From the NCBI RefSeq assembly GCF_900496995.4, contig NC_044005.1, forward strand, positions 27,533,363 to 27,597,362: a stretch of DNA of 64,000 nt. Reading direction: 5' to 3'. Of the stretch, positions 12,201-24,500 are shown in pieces. The DNA is from Aquila chrysaetos chrysaetos. Lineage: Eukaryota > Chordata > Aves > Accipitriformes > Accipitridae. The translations under genes were made by a program, and so were the position numbers. The notes beneath the pieces were generated by a model. It was given only the letters and a program-made list of their open reading frames with translations. It ran no database searches and had not been told where the DNA came from. Position 1 is the stretch's first letter. Every line of letters starts with the position of its first letter.

Positions 12201-15200
12201 TTGCAAACGCATATTTATGACAAACTTACATCTTCCAGCTCTTTCTCCATAGATGCTTTCCCCCTGCAGAACTCCTTTATTAATTTCCGTTCCAATTGAA
12301 TTTGGCCAATTTCTCCAACTTTTTTCTGAAATTTCTCTTCCAGTTCTTTTATTTGTTGGGCATAATAGTCTGCCTGCAAATCAGAAAATCTCAATAAGAA
12401 GAAAGCAAAATGAGAGAAACCAATCATCAAATATTGTAATGTAAAACACAGACCACACAGAACTGAATGTCTGAAATTACACCAAGCTGCAGTTTTTTAA
12501 AAACCACAAGGAATTAATCATTAGAAGAAATGCTGCAAACTCAGCACACGCTACCCTCCAGTGAAATAACAAGTCTAGAAATTAATAGTAAGTTTAAAGC
12601 AATGTTCATATCATTGTATTGTGTTTCCATGGCAAGGTTTTGGTAGCCGGGGAGCTATGGGGGTGAATTCTGTGAGAAGCTGCTAGAAGCTTCCCCTATG
12701 TCCCATGGAGCCAATGCCAGCTGGCTGCCAGATGGACCCGCTGCTGGCCAAGGCCAAGCCCATCAGCAATGCTGGTAGCACCTCTGCGATAACATATTTA
12801 AGGGGGAAAACTGTTGCACAACAGCAGCAGGAAGAGAGGAGTGAGAATATGTGAGAGAAACAACCCTGCAGACCCCAAGGTCAGTGAAGAAGGAAGGGGA
12901 GGAGGTGCTCCAGGCACCAGAGCAGAGATTCCCCTGCAGCCCATGGTGAAGACCATGGTGAGGCAGGCTGTCCCCCTGCAGCCCAGGGAGGTCTACGGTG
13001 GAGCAGATATCCACCTGCAGCTCCTGGAGGACCCCACGGTAGAGCAGGTAAAATGTGCCCGAAGGCTGTGACCCCGTGGGAAGCCCACACTGGAGCAGGT
13101 TCCTGGCAGGACCCGTGGATCTGTGGAGAGAGGAGCCCACGCTGGAGCAGGTTTTCTGGCAGGACTTGTGACCCCGCAGGGGAGCCACGCTGGAGCAGTC
13201 TGTTCCTGAAGGACTGCACCCCGTGGAAGGGACCCATGCTGGAGCAGTTCGTGAAGAACTGTAGCCTGTGGGAAGGACTCACATTGGAGAAGTTCATGGA
13301 GGACTGTTTCCCATGGGAGGGACCCCACGCTGGAGCAAGGGAGGAGTGCGAGGAGGAAGGAGCGGCAAAGGCAACATGTGATGAACTCACCACAATTCCC
13401 ATTGCCGTCCCCTTGCACCACTCAGGGGGAGGAGGTAGAGAAAATTGAGAGTGAAGTTGAGCCTGGGAAGAAGGGAGGGGTGGGGAAGGTGTTTTAAGAT
13501 TTGGTTTTATTTCTTATATTCCTACTCTGATTTGATTGGTAATAAATTAAGTTCATTTCCCCCAGGTCGAGTCCGTTTTGCCTGTGACGGTAATTGCTGA
13601 ACGATCTCCCTGTTCTTATCTTGACCCACAAGCCTTTTGTTGTATTTTTTCTCCTCCTGTGCAGCTGAGGAGAGGGTGTGATAGAGTGGCTTGGTGGGCA
13701 CCTGGAGTCTGGCCAAGGTCAACCCACCACATCTATAGCCTTTTCTGCTTTTTATACTCTGAGTGTGAGAGAAAGTTCCTTGTGGAGTCTGCTTGATGGG
13801 AGATAACCATCTTAAAGTGCAGATGAGCACAGTTCTGTGTTTCTTATTGAAGCCAGATTAACAAATAATAATTTTCTCAGTTCTTGTTAAGAATTCTTGG
13901 TTCAACAGTAATGAATGAAGGAGAACTATGAAGAATTCAAAGTAGTTATTTTTTATCTCCGTAAAAAGGAAACATGTTTTTGCTGTGCCTCTGGCCTTAA
14001 CATTACCCAGCTGGTTCCTAATACTATTTCAGATGCTGTAAAACATTCCTACTACTATCTGAAATAATACTACGAGTCATGGGATAAGTCCCACATCAGC
14101 ATCGTTTTTTTCAAGTTCTTTCTTCATGCAGTATTTTTTCACCAAAACCTGTAACAGTTAACTGCCCTAGCTTGTTCCTCATACTAAAACCAAAACTACT
14201 TCTTAGCCTGCTCAGAAGATCCCACTGTTCTGAGGACAAAGAAAAAAGTTCATTCACCAGCTTCTTCATCTCTTCTTGCGCTTGCTGTTTCAAATCAATC
14301 AGCTCCTGCTTCAGTTTCTCAATCTGTGAAAAGAGAAATCAAGAAACAATAACTGTGAGGGGAAAATAAAGTATCCTTGCTGTGTTCTCTTCAAATTTAA
14401 TTATGAGAAGACACAGAAAGAAGGGAAAGGTCCCTCATTTGCAGTGTGCAGGTCAATTAAACTATGTTTAAAACTGTTTGATTTGTGTTAAACATAGGAA
14501 ATCATGTAAGTTTAAACTATAAAACTCCACACGTATTAGATACAAACATATCTGTGAGTCTGCTGAAGAATTAAAACTATGTGGACAGAGGGTTTTCTTC
14601 CTTACTGTTTTGGATAGTGGTGTAGTGTTAGAGAAGCAGTTTAGAAAAGGAGAAGAATAGGGAGATATGGAAAGACAAACAGGCAGCTGGAAAAAGGTTT
14701 GAGTAAGATCTTCTGTACTGAATAGGCTGAATGAAAACAGTGGGATGTGAGCAAGAAAATTGTCTCCTACCATTTGACCTCTCCAATGTCCTGGGGATCA
14801 GAGCTTTGTATCTTCTTATTCAATAAATAGGATATTAAAATAGCTTAGTTTTAGTTTCCATTTTCAGTTTCTTTTTCGACCTGAAAAAGGGTTTTGCTCG
14901 GTACCTGGATTTAGAAAAGTGGGAATAGGACTAAAGCGAAATCATCTCCGATAGAGGAAATGGAAGCTACAGCGTAGGGCTGCTTTTTCTTCATTGTGTT
15001 CCGAGTAGAGCTGGGCTCTATTTTCTCCAAAACCTTCTCCAGGTAGCTAAAACCAGCGGATTCCCCCTTAGCTTTCTCTTTTTTCAAGCTGAACAAACGC
15101 TTCAGCCTCTTCTCGCACATCACGTGCTGAAGCCCCCGACCATTTCGGTGCCCCTTCCCCGAATTCGTTCCGGTACGCTGCTCATCCCCGTGTACTGCGG

Positions 15201-15806
15201 AAGAGCGCAACTGGGCGCCGTATTCCTGTGCGAGGGAGCAGGTCCCCGGCAGGGAGAGGGAGGGCAGGCACCGGGGGCGAGGCTTCCCCCTCGCAGCCCA
15301 GCCCGCGAAGAGCCTGCCCGCCGCAAGGCCGCCCTGCCGCCTCACGACTCTCCCGGCCCAGCCGGCCCCCCGCACGGCTGCCGCCGGGTACTGGCTGCAG
15401 GGAGGTAACGCCGTCCCGGCTGCGTCCATCTTTGGCCCCAGGCACCGAAACACGGCGGGCAGGACCTGCCGTTAGGTGCCTTCCTACAGATGGCTGCACG
15501 CCGGGAGGCTGTGTTTGGAGGCTGGCGGGGGAGAGGGGCCCGCCCGGCTGCGCGCACACCTCCTCCGCCTTCTCCTGGCCTCGCTTCGTGAGGAGGGCCA
15601 TCGCGGCCGCCGCCACCGCCGCCTCCCTCCCCGCGTCCTGCTGCCGCCACGGCAGCTCCACGTTGCTCCTGGCCAGCCGGCGGGTGGCTTCGCGGTACTC
15701 GGCCCGGGACGCCTCGGTCGCCGCCAGCTGAGCTTCACGTAGCGCCGCGTCGACCTCGTCCCGCTTCTCCTCAGACACCCGGGCCGCCTGCCCCGCCGCC
15801 GTCGGC
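6258..15806 (-). CDS. BBOF1: BBOF1 (CCDC176), basal body orientation factor 1; nine recognised coding exons, start codon not found
   Basis: Coiled-coil protein of motile-cilia basal bodies, involved in basal-body alignment in multiciliated cells. Exons in gene order: 15560-15806, 14258-14323, 12230-12373, 11033-11113, 10590-10660, 10030-10174, 9118-9617, 7556-7660 and 6258-6330 (TAA at 6258-6260). The phases join to one frame of about 476 codons; human BBOF1 is about 529 aa. Diagnostic segments are LEMKDREMNRVKKLAQNIL, ERTEVERFFLDAL, TNSVYRDLEEAEK and LTWEQKERVLRLLFAKMNG. Most of the product is predicted heptad-rich coil. The C-terminus ends about 20 residues after the KMNG segment, shorter than human. 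The first exon listed uses a plausible CCGCTCCCGCAG acceptor, so an upstream exon must supply the ATG. The exon 6 donor (GTTTCT at 10029) is weak. Confidence 0.9.
12620..13731 (+). mobile_element. Solo endogenous-retroviral LTR (about 1.1 kb) in a BBOF1 intron
   Basis: The element starts TGTG and ends CCACA, consistent with TG...CA termini. It is flanked by the near-identical 5-mers TGTAT (12615-12619) and TCTAT (13732-13736), a possible decayed target duplication. It has a TATTTAA promoter-like box at 12795-12801 and AATAAA at 13541-13546, both in plus orientation, as in a U3-R-U5 structure. From 12900 to 13350 there is an internal degenerate tandem array built on 'ctggagcag...gaggact...ccc(g/a)tggga' units. 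I recognise it as a family widespread in bird genomes but do not assign an exact name. It is inserted antisense to BBOF1, between exons 14258-14323 and 12230-12373. Confidence 0.8.
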
Positions 15807-16750
15807 CTGCGGGAGCGGGAGCAGGGGCAGGGGCAGCCGCCGCGGCGCAGCGACCGCCGCCGCCGCGTCTCCACGGCAACCGCCCCGCCCGTCACGGCGG
15901 AGGCCCCGCCCCGTTGCTTCGGTTACCGGCCGCCACGTCGCCTGCCCGCCTGGCGCGCCGCCTGCCTCGGGACCCACCCCCCCACCAGCGCCCGCCGCCG
16001 CGAGGAGCGCGCGGCGGCCTGTTCCCGTGGAAACCGGACGGCGCCCTCCCGCGACGCGCAACTCACGCGACGGGCGCGTCACGTGGGCGCGCTGACGCGA
16101 CACGCAGGACCGGCGAGATGTGGCGGCGCCAGCGCTCCGCGCGACCGGTGAGCGCGCGCAGCGGCGGGGGCGGAGGGGGTGGGGGGGGCGGGGAAGGTGT
16201 GTGACAGCGCCGCGCTGTCATGGAAACCGGAGCCCCGCCCGCCGCCTCGTGCGAACGGCACCGGGATCAGGAGCGCGGGGGCTGCCGGAGGCCCGCTGGG
16301 GGCTGCCGGCGTCCTGCCGGCTGCGGCGGGGGAGCGGGCAGAGAGCCGCTCCGAGGCTGTGTGACCCCCCCCCCCCACGCACACCTCGGCCCCCGGCCCG
16401 TCCCTGTTCCCGGCGCCCCGGGAGGGAGCTCCGCTGGGGCGGGACGCCGGGAAGGCGTCAGGGAGCGGCGTGAGACCCTCGAAAGCCGAGAAGCCGGCGG
16501 CATTTCCGTTACTCTCCGCCACGGCGCCGCCTGGGGCGGGCAGAAGGACGGACGCCCTGCCTTGCTCGGGTGACAGCTGTGGGCGGCTGGTGGGGGAGAA
16601 ATCGGCGTTTCTACGAGTGTTGCTGCTTAGTAGTACCGGTGCCGGCTTCGGTAGGAGAGCCGCGGGACCCCGAGGGCCGTGCTCGCCGCCGGCGGGGCAC
16701 AGGGAGGAGCGGCGGAGAGTTGTGCTGGGGGAGAGAAAATGAAGGTAGGG
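15100..16750. promoter_or_regulatory. CpG-island bidirectional promoter of BBOF1 (-) and ENTPD5 (+)
   Basis: Very GC- and CpG-dense sequence lies between the first BBOF1 exon recognised and the ENTPD5 transcription unit. The two genes are head to head, as in human. Candidate non-coding first exons of ENTPD5 end at a GTGAGC donor at 16147 or a GTAGGG donor at 16745. Many long open frames on both strands here are a by-product of GC richness. No TATA box stands out, as expected for a CpG-island promoter. Confidence 0.8.
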
Positions 16751-19700
16751 GCGTTTTTTCAGGCGTGTTCAGTGCAGGGATTCAGACGGCAGCTGTTGGG
16801 CGTGGAGAAGGGAAGGATGCTTTGGCGTCGGGGTGTACTAAAGTTAAAAAACCTACAGCCCTGAGGGTCGTTAGGTTTGGAAAAGGGGCGTCACGGCGCC
16901 CGTCTCCCAGATTCTCCTTGGTGAAGCTCTGGCGAACGCTCTCAAGGCACGCAGCTGGCAGCCTCATGCTGAAACTTGCACTGGAGTTCTCCCCAGGCTT
17001 AGGTGGACCCAAAAGCCCTCTGCACCCAAAAGCCCTCTGCACGCAAAATCTGTTTTCGAAGAAAACCAGTTGGTCCAGTAGAAGGTGTTACTCTCAGCCC
17101 CAGTAGGTGCCCAGTTACAAAGTTGTAAAGGGACGCTCGCTAACGCACTGCAGGAGGATAACGCAGCAGTCGCTTGGAAAGCTGCCTTGGCCTAATTAAA
17201 TAGGAAAATTGAAAACCCACTTGGCCAGAAATGAGAATAAATAAATAATTTGTATTTGGAGCCTCGGTACCGGAAAAAGATTAAAACTGCTGATAATGCA
17301 TGTTTGTGAGTTGGTTCTAATTTTTTCCAGCGTTTAAAGCCTCTAGACCCAGAATTTTTAAACTGTGTACTTTAAAGAACCTTAAATTTTTGTCAAAACA
17401 ATCCAAGAAAGCTTTTTAAAATTTTTTCTAGATAAAAATAAGTCCAGAAGAAATGTAATGACTTTTTGGTTTTGGGAAAAAAATGTAAAAATGTATTTGT
17501 CTAGTCATGAGTGTTAAGTGTAAACGCTGTTCACCTGGGAAATAGATCTTGTTACTGGTTTAGTGCAGAAAATAGTCTTCCCATTCTGAATGATTTTTGG
17601 TGTGCTTCAGCAATAAATAACAATATGAATTGAATTACATAATTCACCTATTTTGTTTCCTAAAATATGCCTAAATATTTATATATTGTAAATATTTTAA
17701 ATTATTTTCTAGTATTTTTCTTTATATCCAAATATTTCCAAAAAATATTTTAGGAAAGAGAAGAGAAATTCTTGTGTATCTCAGATACACTGCTTTTCCT
17801 TCCCCGCAGATCAGACAGATTCTTTTTTCCAGGGAGATGCTGCTTTTGCTGTGTTTTGGGTTTGCATGCTCTTTTGTCAGACATATTCGAGAACGTGGGT
17901 GATACTTTCTTGTCTTGAAAATTACCAGTGTTTCTGTGTATGGTGAACTCTAAGTAAGGTTGTGTTTTGGTGTCTTAAGGTTTATTATTATTATGGCATT
18001 GTTTTTACTTTTGCTGTTTAAGGAGAGTTTGGTTGGGGTTTTTTGTTTCCTTTTTCTTTTTTTCCTACTCATGCTTTCAGTCTTGGCAGTCTCCATGCAG
18101 CATCCCAGTATTTTTGGATCATACAGTCAGTGTAGCTCCCAAATTTTTACATTGGATGTGCTTCAACTTTTTGGCTTCGTATCTAAAATCTGCCTTATAC
18201 AGATGATATGTACATGTGTTTCTCTGTGTTGGGAAATGAGTGTTCTGCCTTGTGTCACTGGACTCAGGCCCATGCTGTTGAGGTCAACTGTAATGTTCGT
18301 GTAAATGTTTGACTAACTTGTTCAACTTGGTTAACTTTCAACTTCTCTAAATTCATCCCATGTAATTATCTAAGCATGTTTCACTGCTTGTATTGAGCAA
18401 TGATAAACTCAAATTTGAATCAAGCAACTTGACTGATACTTTATGTGCCTCCATGACCTTATAATTTGCCTGATACATAGTCCACTCCTACTAGCTGAAA
18501 GCGAAGGTGAAGAGAAGAAGTGCAGGCACAGTGTCTCTTGCCACGGCGCTCCGAAGTGTTTTTCATTAGGAATCTCTGGAGTGGAATAGCTGTTGCTTCC
18601 ATCCTGCTTCAGGTGTGTGCCTCACATATCCACGATTGATGTTGATTATTACTGCTCATTTATAAAGGCAATAACTGGAGCCCGCTGGTGGTGATCTGTG
18701 CGTTTTACCTACTGAACTGCTCGCTTATATTAATGAACTTGTGCTCATCTTACTGTTACCCTGTTTTCTCCTTTCTGTTTGTTGTTCTTTTTATCCATCC
18801 TGTTGTATTCTGATAGCAGCTAGGATTTTAAGTTGTTTCAGAGGAACTCTTTTGGAAATATTTTTCCTTCTCAGTAACTAATCTCTTGTCTATCTCTACC
18901 CTACATTTTTTCTTCCATTCTTTCTTCTGACCCTCTCTTTCCAAATTCCTTTTCTGTTGCCTTTTCTGTTATGCTCTGCCAATTTCCCTCCCTTGTCTCT
19001 GATTTCTTACTCTCCTCATCTATTTTTATGCTTCTTGTGGACGCTGTTTTGCTGCTGTGCTTGATTACATCGTCTTTACCACTCATCGAAGAGGCACAAT
19101 GTGCTTTTTTCATTCTTAATGAGGGTGGAGAAAAATAAAATCCCAACGTTGTTGTTGGGGGGGGGGGGGGGTGTCCTTAAGAGTGTGAAGGTGGAAAGGA
19201 AAAAAGTTAGGGGAGAAGGAGAGAATGGAGAATGTGAAATGGTTGTGGATGTCCGAGAAAGGATAGAGAAGCTTAGTGAGGGAGTGTTTCATGGGAGGCT
19301 AAGGCTCATCCACTAGAAGATCTGGCAAGAAAAGTATGTGTTAATGATGACAGTTGCTCAGATATTTTTGGATCATCAGAGATTCTAAGGCTTGCCCAAG
19401 TGCACATGTGCCATTTGTAATAGGACTCTGGAGTTTGTTCTTAAGGCAGGTGCTTGAATTGTATTTGTGATGGTTCAATAAGCACTAACACCACCTCTTC
19501 TGACCAGCTGGAAGGTAGTACTCACTAATGCAGCTTGTGTTCTGTTGAAACAGCACAGCTTCTTGGGTTTTCAGGAGACCTCCTTGCTGTGATGAAGCAA
19601 TGCCAGCTACATCTTAGTACAAATACATAGCTATGAAGTTGCCAAATGGCTTAGCGCTTTTCATGAACTCTGTTCAGGATAGGACTTTTAAGTTGTTACA

Positions 19701-21540
19701 GGTCAGAACTAAGTTTTTACTCATTTCCGCATAAAATGTGAATGCTGTAGAAACTACTACAGTTGGAGTTCATTTGCCACAGAGGGTGGCCAGGGCTATT
19801 GCCTGTTTGTGGAATTGTAAAATCACTTCTTCCTCTTCTCAGAGTGTGCTTCTAAGGCAGAGTGGATCAAGAGCTTGTGCTTCTGCCCACAGCGCTCTGC
19901 ATTCACTAGGAACAGGAGCGAACAAATAAAGGTCACAGAAGACAGGCAAGGTTACCCTTCTGCAGTGGGCTGTGATTTTGTTTGCCCTAGAGATAGCTGA
20001 ATGCATGAGTGAGTTAGAGAGGCACTCGAAGAATGACCCAATGTGACGTTGTTTACTGAGAACGGGTAAAAGTTAATCTCGCTTTGCTGTAACTGCGGAC
20101 AAAGGTGAAGAATGGCAATAATAAAAGTCATACAAGGGCTAAATCTGGGATAAAAGGTAGTGGAGGATAACTGAGTTATTTGGGCATGGGAGAAAGGTGT
20201 GTGGAAATAGAGGCTATGTCAGGTTTACATAGAAAGGAAAGGAGAGAGTTTAGGATTAGGAATGAATAAATGTAGGATAGAGATAGCAAAGTTTTTGAGA
20301 GAATGAACATAGTGGGGCTGAGCAGATTGCTAAAAGATAAATCAAATGTAAGGGCTAGAGGTGGGTGAGGGTCTCTGGCAGAGCAGATGAACATGTGTGT
20401 GAATATTCAGTGCTGTGGGAGGATGGATGTGTTACCAAGTGTCTGGAGAATGATAGGGAGCTGTTCGCACCTTCTGTACACCGAGTGCTCTGTGTATATG
20501 TCAGTGCAGGCGATACTGCATATGGTGGGGCATCTGGTCACATGCTCTTTTCTGTTGTTAAAATGCAAGTAACAAAGATGTCTGTATATTCTCTTCCTTT
20601 TTACCTGGGCACCTAAGGAACCCTATAATTTCTGTGCCCATAGCTTTCCTTTATTAGCATTTCTTAGGAAAAATATGTGCAAAGAGGTACATGTTAACAG
20701 AGAAGAGGTGTAGTTGATATCCAGTACTGTGTCACACAACTTTGGGGCCTTGGCTTATTGAAGCTGTTGTTAGCAACCTGAGTGTTCAGGGCAACCAGTC
20801 TAGGTGTGAAAGCGTGGTGGGGTTTTGCTGGGGTTTTTTTGTAATTCTGTGTCAGGAGAAAATGATGAAAAACCAAAATGAAGACAGAAGGGAAAAGTAT
20901 GAAAAAATACTGAGAGGCAGAGCCCAGGTGCACCTTACAGTTCAGTCCCTCTTGTGCAGTGCGGGCTTTTCTTGGGGATGAGGATGCTGCTGGAAGGATA
21001 TGCCTTCATTCTCCCTGTGTGCTAATCTCTCCCAGCAGCTGTTCTTAGCCCGAGATGAAATTCTCTTTGTTTGTGACTCTGAATAACACTTGTGTTCTGC
21101 CACAGCATCTCAAGTGTGTAAATGTTAGGGTAAAGTGGTTCTGCCCTGAGCTCCCCTTTGGTGATGCTTCTTTTGAGATAACATCTGGCCTTTTTGGAGG
21201 TTCTGGGGACTCTAAATGTTGGGAACCTTCAAGCCAAATCAGAGAAAAAAGTTGTCTGAATGAAGTCAAAACTAGAAAAGTTGGGAAGCAAACTGCTAAC
21301 TTTCTGCATTTGGGAAATGGAGAAACCTTTACTCTGAGAGAACAAATCACTTACTTAGATGTAGTTGTAGCACTAAGTGCAGTAAATCACGTCTTTTGGA
21401 TGAGGTGTTGAAAAGCATCTAAAGGGCAGAATATATGTGGACAGACTGATTATTTTTTTATTTTTTCTTTTTTTTTCCTACAGACTTTTTAAGGAGAGGG
21501 CTCTTAGTAATTTCCATTCCTGCTTTTTTTCTCTACAGGA
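16751..21540 (+). other. ENTPD5: ENTPD5 5' UTR intron region
   Basis: Non-coding sequence between the CpG island and the first coding exon, whose acceptor is a TTTTTCTCTACAG tract ending at about 21538. It contains a 15-base G homopolymer at 19157-19171. No exon, RNA gene or clear repeat was identified. Confidence 0.6.
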
Positions 21541-21599
21541 CCTACTGCAGCTCTGTGATTGCTGATCCATGCTTGACTGCCTCAGGGAGTCCTGGCAAG

Positions 21600-24500
21600 A
21601 TGGCATATTCCAGACTTCCCATCCTTCTAGCATTGGCATTTTCCTCTTTGTCCTTTGTTCTTTCCCATTCAAACAGGGAGACGTGGTTTCAGGATTTCTT
21701 TCCACCTAACGTGTGCCCTGTAAATGCCAAAGCCAACACTTTTTATGGCATTATGTTTGACGCAGGAAGCACTGGTACCCGGATTCACATTTACACCTTT
21801 GTGCAGAAGAGCCCAGGTAAGACCCCATGTCAGTGTGTGCATGTGGAGTATGTTGACTTAGGTTCCAACTTCCCAAAAGAGGGGTTTTTTCTCAACACAG
21901 CATTTGGGAACAACTGAAGATTTCTACAGTTTATCCTTCAAATAGTCCTCTGGCAGATGATTATTGTCCGTTTCTGGTGGTGTTTTCCTGTGAAAATATC
22001 TTTTTTTTAGGTATTTTGAAACTCAGAGGTTTAATTCTGGGTATACTGGAGAATTCTGTATTTCCAAAGATTTTCATCTATGCTGCTGTTTAAAGGAATG
22101 TCTCATTGCTTTGGAAAGAGGCTTACGCTGTTTTTGTCAAGTTGCACATTACCTTGAATTATGTCAAGAGATACTTAAATTCTGCATATGTTTATATGTC
22201 ACATTTTGTAGCAAATTAAAAACACTAAATTAGAGTTATAAGCACCGAAGGTCTGAGCCATTTCCAGAACTCCTGTGCGCAGATGCATCATGCCCCAGTA
22301 TATCTGCTTCTGACATGGTGCAGAGGTACCCAAGCTGGCTGCACACACAACAGGATTCAAGAGGGTGAATTAGCTTGGGAACAGTGAGCCAGCAGATTTG
22401 CAAAGGTTGAAGGCTGGTTGATGAGTCTCAGCTAATAAGCCCTTCAGGGCCACACACATAGTGCCGATGTGTCTTCACATGATTTCAACCTTAGTTTGGA
22501 AGGACTGGTACAATATCCATCTCTGATGGACTCAGCCTGACTTGTAATGTGCAATGCTCAGGGATAGCTTCTAGACCCAAGCCGTGCTGGGAGCAACAGT
22601 CACACTTGTTTGGCTTTGCAGCCCAGTGCTTGAGCCCAGTCAGTTCTGTTCTGTGTTTGTGAGTTGGATAAATCACCTAAGGATAATCAGGAGTTGACTG
22701 TGTCTTAATATGAATTAGTATTTTGCAATTAGCTTGGGGACAGAAGGGGAAAGAAATTTTATTAAGATTAGGCAACAGTCATACTACATTGCTATAACTC
22801 ATTGTAGTTCGCAAATGCAAAATGAACATACTTCTAATTATAACAATGTATTCTTAATAAATTGTTTGTGAACTTGGAGGATACAAGGGCAACAGTCTGT
22901 TAAAAATGTTCCTGAAGTCAAGGAGCAGTGCTTGTTTTAGGAGGGGAATAGTATTGTTTGCAAGGGGAAATCAAGGATAGTCAGTTTACAGGGGTTGCAG
23001 ACAACCTTTTTGAAACTAAAGAAGAAGATTCAACTTGTTGACTGTTTCGTATAATGTTTCGTTTGTGCAGAAAACCTTCCAGAGTTGGAAGGGGAAATCT
23101 TTGAGTCTGTGAAGCCAGGTCTTTCTGCATATGCTGATCAGCCTGAAAAGGTAAGGCTCTCCTTCATTCCCTGTGAGTTGGTCTTGCTTCTGCTAATATC
23201 AGTTGGACTCTGCCAAGCAGTTCAAGTACTACTAATTGTAATTACAGAGAGTCAAGAAAAAATGGTTCTACTGCTGGCTCTCTAAACCTGTTGCTCTACT
23301 TCTGTGAGTTAATTTCTACACAGTGAAATGGGAGCTGTTGTTTTACATATTTCATCAATGGAACAATTGGCTTGATTAATTGCTTAAATGCTATATATAA
23401 CTAGACTATATGTCTTTGAGAATTTCAAAGACAAAGTGATTTTTTGCTCTAGCAGCATCCATATTAAATGTTTATTTCCCCTATAGCTACCCATTTACTA
23501 ATAATTTTCTCAGTTTTTCCTTTTGGTTGAAATTTTCAGTGCTGGTCACAGTTCAAAATGGGCATATTTAGTTTTGATTTGTGTGGTTTAGAAGTAAGGA
23601 GTTAAGACTGCAGCAGTTTTCTTTTTCAGTCATGTTACACTGACAAGCAAAGAGGGTTCATTTATCTGACTCCTAGAAATGTTTAAATTTTTTTGTGTGT
23701 ATAGTCAGATCTAGAAAAGTTAATTTTTTTGAATAAGTTATGGAGAAGGGGAGGAATAAAGATGCACTTAGCAGGTTAAGTCAGGCCTTAATATTTCTCC
23801 AAGTGTATTCTCTGCTTTTATCATCAGACTTATAATAATTTGTTTGTTTCAATTCTTTGCTGTTATCTTTGGAACCATCACTCGGAAGCCAGAGCTCAGT
23901 GATATGTAGGACTCACTTCAGCTATGCTCAGTTCAAATATTTGATTACAGTTTTAGCTGAATAATGATATAGGTACAGGCAGTTACTTTTCGACTGCCTC
24001 AGGACTTCTGTTGTTTTGTTTATGTACAGGGTTTTTCAAAACAGTTGGACAGCTCCATCTTCCACAATCAGATGTATTAATTAACATACAAATTTATAAT
24101 TTTAATAAGAAATTGAAGTTAGGTGCCATCCTCTTTTAGTTTCAAATGGGGGTGATTGTGAATTCATGCACAGTACAATCGTTCCATGTCACTCTATTGG
24201 ATCAGGAGTCAGAAATGAGCAACAGAGCATAGACTGCTAAAATAATCCTGTTGTGATACACAGGGCCAGTCCTGAAGCAAACTGCCATTTTCCAGATCCC
24301 CTGCACTGCCAGTAGGCTCTTTCACAAGCTAAAGGAGGTGCCAGAGAAATGATAGATTAGATATTCTACCTTGTGTGCTTTAGCAGTCTTGGATTTGGGG
24401 GCTAGCATAGGGGGAGTTTCAGGTTTCTCATTTTGCTCAGTTGCATTTAGTACTACAGAAATTTGAGTGTGAAACTTTATGGAAGAGTGAATGACTTTGG

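Noticed and set aside
12763..13448. Overlapping 85-173 codon frames on both strands
   Set aside because: They lie in the solo LTR's internal tandem array; the repeat periodicity keeps frames open.
14911..16742. Many overlapping open frames of 60-237 codons on both strands, several Arg/Pro/Gly-rich
   Set aside because: GC-rich CpG island depletes stop codons. Only the BBOF1 exon within 15560-15806 shows homology; the rest have no recognisable motif.
19157..19171. 15-base G run as a possible quadruplex or regulatory element
   Set aside because: A lone homopolymer in an intron is more likely a slippage tract, with length unreliable in assemblies.
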